From the NCBI GenBank assembly GCA_964434165.1, contig CAYSUS010000040.1, positions 3,015-67,014 of the forward strand: 64,000 bases of DNA, in the 5' to 3' direction. The notes beneath the pieces were generated by a model. It made no database searches and was not told the DNA's origin. It was given only the letters and a program-made list of their open reading frames with translations. The stretch is from CAYSUS01 sp964434165 (GTDB taxonomy: Bacteria > Planctomycetota > Planctomycetia > Pirellulales > Thermoguttaceae). Made by a program: the position numbers and the translations under genes. This document shows, piece after piece, positions 43,935 to 53,477 of the stretch (its first letter is position 1; each line of letters begins with the position of its first letter).

Positions 43935-44933
43935 TCAGGCGCGATTCTCGCGCAGCGCTTGGAGCACCGCGGTCATGTCGGGCGGAAGCGGGGCCTCCAC
44001 TTCGATCATCCGCCCGCCCAGGAACGGATGCGAGAAGTTCAGCCTGCGCGCGTGAAGGGCCTGACGCGAGAGCAGCACGAGGGCGTCGCCTCGATCGCGT
44101 GAGATCTCGCCGCGCGTGATCTCCGCGCGTCCGCCGTACTGACGGTCGCACAGGACCGGGCATCCGATGTGGGCGAGGTGCACGCGAATCTGGTGCGTCC
44201 GGCCCGTTCTGGGCATCGCCCGCACCGCGGCAAAACCGTCGAACCGCTCGTCCACTTCATAGAACGTCTCGGCGGGCCGGCTGTCGGGGTGGCCTCGAAG
44301 GATGGCCATCTTCTCGCGCTGCTGCGGATGGACGCCGATCGGGCAGTCGATGACGTCGCGGTCGCGCTCGGGCGTGCCCGACACCAAAGCGAAATACTCC
44401 TTCTCCACGGTCCGCTCGGAGAACTGCGCGGCAAGCTTGTGGTGCACGAGGTCCGTCTTGGCTACGAGGATCGCGCCGCTGGTGTCGCGGTCCAGCCGGT
44501 GAACGATGCCCGGCCGCGTAGGGCCGCCGGTCGTGCTGAGCCTTCCGGCGAAACGGTGCTGAAGGGCGCTGGCCAGGGTCCCCGTCCAGTTTCCCCGCGC
44601 AGGATGGACTACCATCCCCGGCGGCTTGTCGATCACCGCGAGGTAGTCGTCCTCGTACAGGACGTCGATCGGGATCGCTTCGGGACTCGGGGCCTGGCGG
44701 GGGATCTCCGGCAACACGACCTCGACGGCCTGGCCGGTTCGCACGCGCGAGCTGGGCCGGGCCCCGCGCCCGTCAAGCCGCGCCCCGCCGGCCGTGATCA
44801 CCCGCCGCATGTGCGCCCGGCTGTAATCCGTAAAACGGTGGGCAAGAAGGACGTCGAGGCGCCAGCCGTCCTCCTCCGGCTGGACGGTCAGCAGGATGGG
44901 CTCGTTCGAGAGGGTCTCCCGCGGGGCCGACAT
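43935..44933 (-). CDS. RluD-type ribosomal pseudouridine synthase
   Basis: A 332-residue protein from ATG 44933. An N-terminal S4 RNA-binding domain (about residues 20-85, DGWRLDVLLAHRFTDYSRA) is followed by the RluA/RluD catalytic domain with LYEDDYLAVIDKPPGMVVHP, the catalytic-Asp motif GIVHRLDRDTSGAILVAKT near residue 147, and RTGRTHQIRVHLAHIGCPV. It converts uridines in 23S rRNA (RluD: positions 1911, 1915 and 1917) to pseudouridine. Domain order and length fit RluD better than RluA, but the exact target is an inference. It lies between the TPR-like gene upstream and the C39-like gene downstream. Confidence 0.88.
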   Translation of the reverse strand: MSAPRETLSNEPILLTVQPEEDGWRLDVLLAHRFTDYSRAHMRRVITAGGARLDGRGARPSSRVRTGQAVEVVLPEIPRQAPSPEAIPIDVLYEDDYLAVIDKPPGMVVHPARGNWTGTLASALQHRFAGRLSTTGGPTRPGIVHRLDRDTSGAILVAKTDLVHHKLAAQFSERTVEKEYFALVSGTPERDRDVIDCPIGVHPQQREKMAILRGHPDSRPAETFYEVDERFDGFAAVRAMPRTGRTHQIRVHLAHIGCPVLCDRQYGGRAEITRGEISRDRGDALVLLSRQALHARRLNFSHPFLGGRMIEVEAPLPPDMTAVLQALRENRA

Positions 44934-45058
44934 GACTGGACTACCGCCGTGAAGTGGACCGAATCGGGAAGACGCGCCGCCCGGGAGCCAGCGCCGCCGA
45001 AGCGAGCGGCTTGTGCCTGTCGTGGCCTGCCCCCAAGTCGGAATCGGCACCCCTGGCC

Positions 45059-45967
45059 TCACGGCGAAGAGCCGCTCTCGGGGCCTGGGGGCGTCTCCTT
45101 CGCGGCCTCGCCGTCCGGCTCGCCGGACTTGCTGCTGGCGGAGTCCTCGTCGGGCTCGGGGAACGACAGTCCCCCGCCGTCGGGCTTCGAGCGGCCAGAA
45201 TCGAGCGGATCGGTCGGCGTGTACAGCGGTTCATCCGGCAGGGTGAATTCGGTGGGCGGCTTCAGCCCCGGCACGCCCGGCCCTTCCGAGGCTGTTGACC
45301 CCTTGGGCTCCCAACGGGCGAAGTCGTCGTAGAACTCCCGGGTGCTGCTCTTCTCCAGGTCCTTCAGCCGCGCCTCGGCGGCCGCAGCAAAGGTGCCCTC
45401 GGGCCAGAGATTGACCACTCCGCGATAGCCGCGGTCGGCCTTCTGGCCCGACTGCTTGGCCGAGGCCGTGCTCCAGCTCTCGATGGCCTTGTCCAGATCG
45501 CCCGCCGCCTCGTCGGTCATGGCCAGTCCGTAGGTCGCGCGCTCGCGCAGCTCCGGGACGCGCGACTCCTCGAGCACAAGCTGGAAGCTCTCGCGGGCCT
45601 TCTGGAGGTCCTCGCGGGCCGCGGCCTTGCTGTGGAACAACTCGTCGCACGCCAACGAAAGATAGGACTCGCCGGCCAGGACCGCAGCCCAATGCGCCGT
45701 GATCGTGCCCGGATGGGCCTTGATGACCTTCTCGAACTGAGAAGGGTCGGTCCGGCCCCCGACCATCGTCCCGAGCAGATCGTTCCATGCGGCGGTGGAC
45801 TCGGCCGCCGACTGCCGGCTGAGCCACGTGTAGGCCAGGAGGATCACCGCGACCAGGATCACTCCGCCCAGGATCGCGTTCTGGTAGGGCCTGAGCGCCT
45901 CGATGACCCTGGCCAGCCAGTGGGCCAGTTCGTTTTTCTCCAGGTCGTGTCGGACTTCGGATTTCAT
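45059..45967 (-). CDS. TPR-like membrane protein (YfgM-like)
   Basis: A 302-residue protein from ATG 45967 with GGAG about 7 bases upstream. A short cytoplasmic part with ELAHWLARVIEALRPYQNA leads to one transmembrane helix (about residues 28-50). Residues about 50-240 are helical with AAHWAAVLAGESYLSLA-type and LRERATYGLAMTDEAAGDLDK repeats, a TPR-like fold as in YfgM/ancillary SecYEG proteins. The C-terminal 70 residues are Pro/Ser/Glu/Asp-rich and likely disordered. Such proteins help fold exported proteins at the translocon; that role is inferred from fold only. A good promoter lies upstream, so it is probably the first gene of the operon running to 43249. Confidence 0.65.
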   Translation of the reverse strand: MKSEVRHDLEKNELAHWLARVIEALRPYQNAILGGVILVAVILLAYTWLSRQSAAESTAAWNDLLGTMVGGRTDPSQFEKVIKAHPGTITAHWAAVLAGESYLSLACDELFHSKAAAREDLQKARESFQLVLEESRVPELRERATYGLAMTDEAAGDLDKAIESWSTASAKQSGQKADRGYRGVVNLWPEGTFAAAAEARLKDLEKSSTREFYDDFARWEPKGSTASEGPGVPGLKPPTEFTLPDEPLYTPTDPLDSGRSKPDGGGLSFPEPDEDSASSKSGEPDGEAAKETPPGPESGSSP

Positions 45968-46045
45968 GACCTTCTCCCCTTCGGCCGCAACGGGCGGTGG
46001 AGCAAGCGGCGCAGCGTTCCGCAGGACGTTTCCGTTAAGCAGGTC

Positions 46046-46075
46046 AATATATACGGTCCTGGAGAGGGGCGTCAA
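46046..46075 (-). promoter_or_regulatory. Promoter of the TPR-rluD-C39 operon
   Basis: TTGACG (46070-46075) and TATATT (46046-46051) are 18 bases apart on the minus strand, in an AT-rich patch. It lies about 80 bases before the start at 45967. Confidence 0.55.
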
Positions 46076-46248
46076 GGTCGTCGCACCGCCGCGCGGTCCC
46101 CCTTTGCATGTCGGGCGGGTAGGCGTACGATCCATCGCTTCGACAACCTCGCGCGCCCACAGATCGGGGGGCTGCGAGACTGCGCGGTCCGTTCGTCGAG
46201 GCCCCCGGCGTCTCGCTTGCCCGTTGATCCCGCCGATCCGCTTGTTGC

Positions 46249-48315
46249 ATGGACGCAGACCTCAACCCCGCCCAACGCGAGGCCGCATCGACCCTCTCCG
46301 GGCCGCTTCTGGTGCTGGCCGGCGCCGGGACCGGCAAGACCCGCGTGGTCACCCACCGCATCGCCGAGCTGATTCGGCACCGCGTGCATCCCGAGCGCAT
46401 CCTGGCCGTCACCTTCACCAACAAGGCGGCCAACGAGATGCTGGAGCGGGCCATGACCCTGCTGGGCAAGAAGACCAGGACCCGGCCCGAAATCTCCACG
46501 TTCCACTCTCTATGTGTGCGGATCCTTCGGCGGCGGATCCATCACTTGGGTTATCCCAGGGAGTTCGCCATCTACGACCGCGGCGATCAGGAGAGCGTCG
46601 CGCGGAGCGTGCTCCGCGAGATCAAGGTGCCGGAGGCCACGCTGCGGCCCGGCGACCTTCTCTACCTCATCGGCCGCTGGAAGACGGCTTCCGTCAAGCC
46701 ACCCCAGGCGGCCGCCCTGGCCCAGACCGATCGCGAACACCTGGCGGCGTCGGCCTACCGCCGATATCAGAAGGCCCTGAAGGCCGCGGGCGCCTTGGAT
46801 TTCGACGACTTGCTGCTTGGCACCGAAGAGCTGTTCGAGCGGTTTCCCGAGGTGCGCCGCGAGGAGTCGGGCCGGTTCGACCACGTGATGGTCGATGAGT
46901 ACCAGGATACCAACGGAAGCCAGTATCGAATCGTCAAGGCGCTGGCGGCGGGGCATCGCAACCTGGCCGTCGTGGGCGACGACGACCAGTCGATCTACGG
47001 GTGGCGAGGCGCCGAAGTGACGCACATCCTCCAGTTCAAGAAGGACTGGCCCGAGGCCAAAGTGGTATGGCTCGACGTGAACTACCGCTCCACGCGCGAG
47101 ATCCTGGTCTGGGCCAATCGCCTGATCGCCTTCAACCGGGTCCGCCATCCCAAGGCCCTCAAGGCCACGGCCACCGGCCCGCAGCCCCGCATCCTGCAGC
47201 TTCCCGATGAAGCGCAGGAGGCCGAGACCGTGGTGCGCGAGATCCGGGAGCGACTGGACGGCTGCGAGGCCCGGCCCCGCGATTTCGCCATCCTCTGCCG
47301 CACCAACGAGCAGCCGCGCCCCTTCGAAACCGAGCTCCGCCGCGCGAAGATCCCTTACGTCCTGGTCGGCGGCATGTCGTTCTACGACCGCAGGGAGGTC
47401 CGCGACATCCTGGCTTATCTCAAGGTACTGGCCAGCCCGCGGGACGAGGTCGCCCTGCTGCGGATCATCAACACTCCGCCGCGCGGCATCGGCCAGTCCA
47501 CGGTCTCGCGCCTGCTCGACCAGGCGGTTGGCGAGGGAAGAGCGGTCTGGGACGTTCTGGGCGACAAACAGGCGCGGACATCCGTGCCCCCCGGGGTGGC
47601 ACGGGCCATCGAGGAGTTCCGGGCGATGATCGAACACCATCGCCGTCGGCTCCGCCACGCCGCGCCGGTCGATGTGCTTCGGACCCTGATCCGAGACATC
47701 GCGTACGAGGACGAGCTTGCCCGGCTGTACTCCGAGCCGAACGACCGTGAGGCCCGCTGGGCGGCGGTCGAGGAGGTCGTCAACGCCCTGGGACAATACT
47801 GCCAGCGATCGCAAAAGCCGTCACTACCTGGCTTCCTCCAGGATCTCACGGTGGGCGGGCACGATCCGGGCGAGGAGAAGGACAAGCAACTGAAGCGCGA
47901 CGCCGTGGTCCTCATGACCTTGCACAGCGCCAAGGGATTGGAGTTCCCGGAGGTCTATCTGGCGGGGATGGAGGAAGGCATCCTTCCGCATAAGCGGTCG
48001 GTCGGCGAGGACGAATCGGCCATCGACGAGGAGCGCCGCCTGTGCTACGTGGGGATTACCCGGGCACAGCGACGTCTGACGTTGACCATGGCCCTCACCC
48101 GCATGAAGTGGGGCAAGCCGCGCGAGAGCCTGCCAAGCAGGTTCCTGTACGAAGCGACGGGCCAAGCGGACAACCCCAACTACCAGGCCGTGATCCGCAA
48201 CCGCCCGATCCGGAAGTCCCGGACAGACGGCCGGCACATGGCGAGAAAGGCGGCGACGCCCCCCGAATCCGTAGCGTCGAGTCGCGGCCGCAAGAAGGGG
48301 GGCAGGCTCGAGTAA
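46249..48315 (+). CDS. UvrD/PcrA-family superfamily 1 helicase (copy 2)
   Basis: A 688-residue protein from ATG 46249. Motifs: LNPAQREAASTLSGPLLV (Q motif), LAGAGTGKTRVVTHR (Walker A), FTNKAANEMLERA (motif Ia), HVMVDEYQDTNGSQ (motif II), GDDDQSIYGWRGAEV (motif III), LMTLHSAKGLEFPEVYL (motif V) and RLCYVGITRAQRRL (motif VI). All are intact. It is closer to PcrA/UvrD than the copy at 33214: it has the standard GWRGA motif where copy 1 has SFRAA. It acts in DNA repair or fork restart. The last 60 residues are basic and extend beyond the core. It is followed by the SbcD-like/YhaN-like pair, grouping DNA-repair genes. Confidence 0.92.
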   Translation: MDADLNPAQREAASTLSGPLLVLAGAGTGKTRVVTHRIAELIRHRVHPERILAVTFTNKAANEMLERAMTLLGKKTRTRPEISTFHSLCVRILRRRIHHLGYPREFAIYDRGDQESVARSVLREIKVPEATLRPGDLLYLIGRWKTASVKPPQAAALAQTDREHLAASAYRRYQKALKAAGALDFDDLLLGTEELFERFPEVRREESGRFDHVMVDEYQDTNGSQYRIVKALAAGHRNLAVVGDDDQSIYGWRGAEVTHILQFKKDWPEAKVVWLDVNYRSTREILVWANRLIAFNRVRHPKALKATATGPQPRILQLPDEAQEAETVVREIRERLDGCEARPRDFAILCRTNEQPRPFETELRRAKIPYVLVGGMSFYDRREVRDILAYLKVLASPRDEVALLRIINTPPRGIGQSTVSRLLDQAVGEGRAVWDVLGDKQARTSVPPGVARAIEEFRAMIEHHRRRLRHAAPVDVLRTLIRDIAYEDELARLYSEPNDREARWAAVEEVVNALGQYCQRSQKPSLPGFLQDLTVGGHDPGEEKDKQLKRDAVVLMTLHSAKGLEFPEVYLAGMEEGILPHKRSVGEDESAIDEERRLCYVGITRAQRRLTLTMALTRMKWGKPRESLPSRFLYEATGQADNPNYQAVIRNRPIRKSRTDGRHMARKAATPPESVASSRGRKKGGRLE

Positions 48316-48568
48316 CCCCGACGCACAGCCCCATCCAGCCGGCGAGCCTGGCCGCCGCGCCGAGCAGGCAAGGTTCATCCACTCTTCTCCGCGAGCAAGC
48401 ACACCGACGAGCTGGAGGTGGATCGGCTAGCCAACGCGGGGGAGTGCGAGGTAATCGGTGTAGCCCCGAATCGGTCCTAAGGTTACACTACGCCTCTGAT
48501 TGCGTCGCCCGAGGGCCGGGGCTCGGCCTGCTGGAGCAGACAGCCCGCAATCGCGCAAGGAGGCGCCC

Positions 48569-49801
48569 ATGACGAACCGGCCGTTCCGATTCATTCACGC
48601 CTCGGACCTCCACCTCGAGCAGCCGCTTCACGGGGTCGCTGAGGTCCCGGACCACCTCCGCGAGATCTTCCTCGAGGCGCCGTATCGGGCGGCCGTGCGT
48701 CTTTTCGACGCCGTCTTGGCAGAAGAGGCGTCACTTCTGGTGCTTTCGGGCGACTGCATCGATCCCACATGGACCGGCCCGCGCGGCCCGCTGTTCCTCA
48801 TCGAGCAATTCCGCCGGCTGGCCGAGCGCGGCGTCGAGGTCTATTGGGTCGGCGGATCGATCGATCCGCCGGAGCTTTGGCCCTCGCTGCTTCGGCTGCC
48901 CGAGAACGTGCACACCTTCTCCTCCGGCAAACCGGAACACTTCATCCACAAACATGATGGCCAGCCCCTGCTCCGCGTGGTCGGTGCCAGCCGGCAGCGC
49001 AAACGCAAGTTGCGCGTGAGCGGATTCCACCCCGACCCGACCAACCTGTTCACCGTCGCCGCCACCCACGGCAGCGCCCGTGCGGAGGCCCTCCGTGCCC
49101 GGGGGATTCCCTACTGGGCCCTGGGCGGACGCCATGCACGCAGCACGCCGCTGTCCGCGCCGGGCGTGGCCCACTTCCCCGGCACGCTCCAGGGCCGCTG
49201 CCCCGACGAGCCGGGACCCCACGGCGCGACGCTGGTCGAAGTGGACGAAGCCCGCAACGTGCGCACCTCGCTCATCCCTTGCGACGTGGTCCGATGGCAG
49301 AACGAACGGGTGCTGGTCGAGGAAGGCACCACGCGCGAGGATCTTGAAGCGTCGCTTCGCGAGCGGGTCCACGCCCTGCTTCAGACCATGCCGGGACTCG
49401 ACCTGTTGATCACCTGGACGGTGGCCGGCAGCGGGCCACTCCTGGGCCGCCTGCGTCAGGGGCGACTCGCGGGGGACGTGCGTGACCGGCTCCGTCGCGA
49501 ATTCGGCTACGGCACGCCGGCGGCGTGGAGCCTTTCGCTCGGCGCGGCTTGCGACGGGGAGTTGCCGAGGGCGGAGCACGAGCAGCAGACCATCCGCGGC
49601 GATTTCCTCCGCGGAATCCGACACCTCCAAACGCATCCATCCGAGACGATCGACCTCTGCGCCTATCTGGCGGAGTCCACTTTGGCCGAGGCCCTGGGAC
49701 CGGACGCGGTCCTTGACGATACGACGCTGCGCGAACAGGTCCTGCACGAGGCGGCCATGCTGGGCGCCGATCTGCTCAACGGCGAGGGAGCCCCATCGTG
49801 A
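48569..49801 (+). CDS. SbcD/YhaO-like metallophosphoesterase with altered metal site
   Basis: A 410-residue protein from ATG 48569, with AAGGAGG 6 bases upstream. Motifs of SbcD/Mre11 phosphoesterases are visible but partly changed: D13-L-H15 and G-D62 are intact (HASDLHLE, SGDCID), and H167 (ATHGS) and H189 remain. The G-N-H-D motif is replaced by G-G96-S97-I-D, and the first His of G-H-x-H by Gly (G-G187-R-H189). By comparison with Mre11, one metal site and the catalytic His would be lost. The stop overlaps the YhaN-like ATPase start by four bases, the usual SbcD-SbcC/YhaO-YhaN pairing. It may be structural or have changed activity. Confidence 0.78.
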   Translation: MTNRPFRFIHASDLHLEQPLHGVAEVPDHLREIFLEAPYRAAVRLFDAVLAEEASLLVLSGDCIDPTWTGPRGPLFLIEQFRRLAERGVEVYWVGGSIDPPELWPSLLRLPENVHTFSSGKPEHFIHKHDGQPLLRVVGASRQRKRKLRVSGFHPDPTNLFTVAATHGSARAEALRARGIPYWALGGRHARSTPLSAPGVAHFPGTLQGRCPDEPGPHGATLVEVDEARNVRTSLIPCDVVRWQNERVLVEEGTTREDLEASLRERVHALLQTMPGLDLLITWTVAGSGPLLGRLRQGRLAGDVRDRLRREFGYGTPAAWSLSLGAACDGELPRAEHEQQTIRGDFLRGIRHLQTHPSETIDLCAYLAESTLAEALGPDAVLDDTTLREQVLHEAAMLGADLLNGEGAPS

Positions 49802-52800
49802 GAATCACGGCACTGCAAGTTGAGGGATTCGGCGTCTGGACCGGCCTCCGCGTGGAGGGGATGGCCCCGACCGTCAATCTGCTGGTCGGCCCGAACGAGG
49901 CGGGCAAGACCACGCTCATGCAGTTCGTCCGATCGATCCTCTACGGCTTCTCGCCGCCCCGGCGTGACTTCCTCCCTCCCCGGCACGGCGGGCATCCGGG
50001 CGGCTGGCTTGAAGTCGCGGCCCCCAGCGGGGCCTTCCGCATCAGCCGCTCTGCCGATCTTCACGCCGACAGCCCCGCGCCCGGGAAGCTGGTCGTCGAG
50101 GGCCTCGACGGCGCCCGCCACGGCGAGCAACTGCTGCCCGTGCTGCTGTCAAGCGTTGATGAGGCCGTGTTCAACAACGTGTTCGCCATCGGGTTGCGTG
50201 AGCTACAGGAGCTGGGCCTGCTCGGCGGCACGGAGGCCGCCTCCCTGCTCTACAACCTCAGCGCCGGCCTGGACCGCGTCTCGGTCGTGGAGGTGATGAA
50301 GGAGCTTACCCGTTCGCGGCAGCGGATTGTCGCCCCAGGCGATCAGCCGTGCCGCTTGGGGGAGCTGTTCGCCCAGCGCGAGAAGCTCCAGGCGGAGATC
50401 GCCGAGTTGGGCCGGACCACGAGGCACTACGGCCGGCTGACCGCCGATCGCGGGCAGGTCGAGCGCGAGGCCGCCCGGCTGGAGGGTGAGGTCGAGTCGC
50501 TTCAGAGCCAGCTCCGCACGCTGGAGATCGCCGGGGGCCTGCGCGGGCAGTTCGCGGAGCGCGCGGATCTCGACGCCCAGTTTGCGGCCGTCGCGCCGGG
50601 CTTCGCGATGCCCGAAGGTGCGCTGAAACGCCTGGAGGGAATGACGAAGAGACTCAGGGAGCACCAGGACCAGGCCCGCGGGCTGCAAGGCCAGCGCGAA
50701 CGGTTGCGCCGCGAGGCCGCGGGCCTCGAGCGCAACGAGGCCTTGTATCGCCAGGCCGCGCGGATCGAGGCCCTCGGCGAGCAGCAGTCGTGGATCACGA
50801 TGCTTCAGGAGCAGATCCTCCAGCTCGAGGCCGAGATCGACGAAGTCGAGCCAAAGCTCGCCGCCGAGCAAAAGCGATTCGGCCTGGAGCACAAGCACAC
50901 CCAATCGCTGACGACGCTCTCGGGCCGCACGCTGGCCGGGCTGCGCCAGCCCGCCTCGGCCATTCGCATGGCGTCCCGTCGTCTGGAGGAGGCCAAACGC
51001 CAGCTAGCGGCCGCCGAAGAGACGGCCCTGGCCCTGACCGAGCAGTTCGAGCGCTCGCTGTCCGCGCGAGGGCAGGACGACCTGGGGGCGGCCATCGAAC
51101 AGACCAGCCAGCTCATGGCCCAGCTCCGCCGGCGCGTACAGATCGACGAACGCCTCGAGCAGATGAAGGAGCATCGGGCCGAGCTCGAAGACCAAAGCCA
51201 CACCCTGATCGGACGTCAGGTGATGCCCGCCTGGGTGATTGTCGGGCTGGGTGGCGTGTTCGTCCTCGGCGTGATCCTGTTCATGGCGGGCTGGATCCTG
51301 CCGACGTCGCTGACGGGCTCCTCCGGGCTGACCCTCTCGCTGCTGGGCATCGCGGGCATCGCCGCGGCCGTGCTGACCAAGCTCTACCTCGACCGCTCGA
51401 ACAACCGCCAGCTCGAATCGTGCCAGAAGCAGATCGAGCTGCTCAACTTCCAGGTCCGCCAGGCCAAGGAGGAGCGCGAGGCCATCGACGCCGAGCTTCC
51501 GCGCGGCGGCGGGCCGATCCAAAGCCGCCTGGAGGCCGCGGAACGCGAGCTGGCCGCCCTGGAGGAGCTGACCCCGCTCGACGCCCGGCGCGCCGCCGCG
51601 CAGCGCGACGCCGAGTCGGCCGCTGAGCATGTGGCCCAGTGCGAGAAGCAGCTCGTCACGACGCGGCGCCGCTGGCGCGAGGGGCTCGCGGTGCTCGGGC
51701 TGCCGGACAAGCTCAGCCCCAAGCAGGTCCGCAAGCTCATCGAATCCTCGGAACGGATCGACGAGATCACGCGTCGCCTGGCACGACGCCGCGAGGAGCT
51801 GGCGCAGCGCCGCCACGAGCTCGAGAGCTTGACGGGACGCATCGCCCAACTGGCCGCGGATGCCCTGGTCGAGGTGGGCGGGCGCAGCCCGATCGACCAG
51901 CTCCGCGTGCTCAGCGAGGAACTGGCCTTGCACGAGATGCAGATGCAGCAGCGCCGCGAGTTGCGCGATCAGGCCCGCAAGCTCCGCCGGCAGCAGGCGC
52001 GGCACGAGGCCGCGGCGAGGCGCGTCAAGCTGCGCCGGCGGCAGCTATTCCGCGAGGCCGGCGTGGCCGACGAGGCCGAGTTCCGACATCGGGCCGTGCA
52101 GTGTGCCCGCGCCGAGCAACTCGCCGAGCGCAGGCGTGTGGTGCAGCGCGAGATCGATGCCGCGCTGGGGGGCCACTGTACGGAAGAGACCGTGCTCGAA
52201 GCAGTGCGTTCGCCCGACGAGCTCGACGCGCGGCGCCAGGATACCGCGGAGCGGCTCCAGGACGTGCAGTCGCAGCTTCGGGATCGGTACGAGCAGCGAG
52301 GCCGGCTGGCCGAGCAGTTGAGGATGCTGGCCGACGACCGCCGCCTGCCGGCCAAGCGGCTGGAGTTGGCCATGATCGAGAAGCAGATCGCCGACGCCAA
52401 GCGCCGCTGGCAGGTGCTGGCCCTGACCAGCCGCCTGCTGGAATCGGTGCGAAGCACCTACGAGCGCGACCGCCAGCCAGAGACCTTGCAGGAGGCGTCC
52501 GGATACCTGCATCGATTCACCGGCGGCCGCTACGCACGGATTTGGACGCCCATCGACGAAGACGTCCTGCGCGTGGACGACGCCGACGGCCGAACGTATC
52601 CCGTGGAGCGGCTCAGCCACGGCACCCGCGAGCAGCTCTTCCTGAGCCTCCGCCTGGCGTTGGCGGGGACCTACGCGCGCCGTGGCGTCCACCTGCCCAT
52701 GATCCTCGACGACGTCCTGGTCAACTTCGATTCATCACGAGCGGCGGCGGCGGCCGAGGCGCTGCGGGAGTTCGCCCAGGCGGGTCACCAGCTTCTGCTG

Positions 52801-53472
52801 TTCACCTGCCACGACCACATCGCCGAGCTGTTCCGATCGTCCGACGCGACCGTGGCCGAGCTTCCGAACTGCTCCGACATCGAGCCTGCGGCAGTCGTCC
52901 TCGGCCGGTCCGGCGAGCGCAAGCGTCCGCAAAGGCGCATTGCCGCGGAGGCCGACCCCCCGGTCCACACCGCGCCCGAACCGGAACCGGCTGCGCGCCG
53001 CGTGGTAGGCTCACGCCGCGCTTGGCGCGAGACCGTGGAGCGGGAGCGCCCGCGGGAGGATGAAGTCGAACGGGTTTCGGAAACGGAGCGCGAGTTCAAA
53101 GGCAGCGTGCCCTTCGAGATCGTCGAAGACCGTGAGGTGACCGACGAGCCGGCGGACGAGGAGCTGTCCGACCAGGAGGACGACGATCTCGACGAAGAGG
53201 GCCTGGAGGAGTACGACCCGCCCGAAGAGGAAGAGTTCGGCGAACACGAGTACGATGCCGACGACGAAGAAGACGAGGCAGACTTCCAATGGGAGGAGGC
53301 GTCGGACGATGAGGAGGAGGATGGGGAATCCGAGGAGGAGGATGCCGACGACTTCGAAGATGAGGACTCGGATTTCGGCGAGGAGGACGAGTACGACGAA
53401 CGGGACGAGTACGACGAGGAGGAAGAGGACTGTGAGGAGGAGGGAGATTCGGGCGGCGCGGAGGCCGCGTGA
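49798..53472 (+). CDS. YhaN/SbcC-like coiled-coil ATPase with acidic C-terminal tail
   Basis: A 1224-residue protein from GTG 49798, overlapping the SbcD-like stop. Walker A is GPNEAGKTT at 31-39, and the first ABC half ends with TEAASLLYNLSAGLDRVS. Long coiled coils (residues about 165-475 and 545-930) are interrupted by two hydrophobic helices at about 477-525 (VMPAWVIVGLGGVFVLGVIL and a second), as in YhaN. The second ABC half has RLSHGTREQLFLSLRLAL (signature) and MILDDVLVNFD (Walker B) near 967. After about residue 1040 a linker leads to about 125 residues (1100-1224) that are mostly Asp/Glu, absent from usual YhaN. It would work with the SbcD-like partner on DNA ends at the membrane. 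Confidence 0.85.
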   Translation: MRITALQVEGFGVWTGLRVEGMAPTVNLLVGPNEAGKTTLMQFVRSILYGFSPPRRDFLPPRHGGHPGGWLEVAAPSGAFRISRSADLHADSPAPGKLVVEGLDGARHGEQLLPVLLSSVDEAVFNNVFAIGLRELQELGLLGGTEAASLLYNLSAGLDRVSVVEVMKELTRSRQRIVAPGDQPCRLGELFAQREKLQAEIAELGRTTRHYGRLTADRGQVEREAARLEGEVESLQSQLRTLEIAGGLRGQFAERADLDAQFAAVAPGFAMPEGALKRLEGMTKRLREHQDQARGLQGQRERLRREAAGLERNEALYRQAARIEALGEQQSWITMLQEQILQLEAEIDEVEPKLAAEQKRFGLEHKHTQSLTTLSGRTLAGLRQPASAIRMASRRLEEAKRQLAAAEETALALTEQFERSLSARGQDDLGAAIEQTSQLMAQLRRRVQIDERLEQMKEHRAELEDQSHTLIGRQVMPAWVIVGLGGVFVLGVILFMAGWILPTSLTGSSGLTLSLLGIAGIAAAVLTKLYLDRSNNRQLESCQKQIELLNFQVRQAKEEREAIDAELPRGGGPIQSRLEAAERELAALEELTPLDARRAAAQRDAESAAEHVAQCEKQLVTTRRRWREGLAVLGLPDKLSPKQVRKLIESSERIDEITRRLARRREELAQRRHELESLTGRIAQLAADALVEVGGRSPIDQLRVLSEELALHEMQMQQRRELRDQARKLRRQQARHEAAARRVKLRRRQLFREAGVADEAEFRHRAVQCARAEQLAERRRVVQREIDAALGGHCTEETVLEAVRSPDELDARRQDTAERLQDVQSQLRDRYEQRGRLAEQLRMLADDRRLPAKRLELAMIEKQIADAKRRWQVLALTSRLLESVRSTYERDRQPETLQEASGYLHRFTGGRYARIWTPIDEDVLRVDDADGRTYPVERLSHGTREQLFLSLRLALAGTYARRGVHLPMILDDVLVNFDSSRAAAAAEALREFAQAGHQLLLFTCHDHIAELFRSSDATVAELPNCSDIEPAAVVLGRSGERKRPQRRIAAEADPPVHTAPEPEPAARRVVGSRRAWRETVERERPREDEVERVSETEREFKGSVPFEIVEDREVTDEPADEELSDQEDDDLDEEGLEEYDPPEEEEFGEHEYDADDEEDEADFQWEEASDDEEEDGESEEEDADDFEDEDSDFGEEDEYDERDEYDEEEEDCEEEGDSGGAEAA

Positions 53473-53477
53473 GGGCG

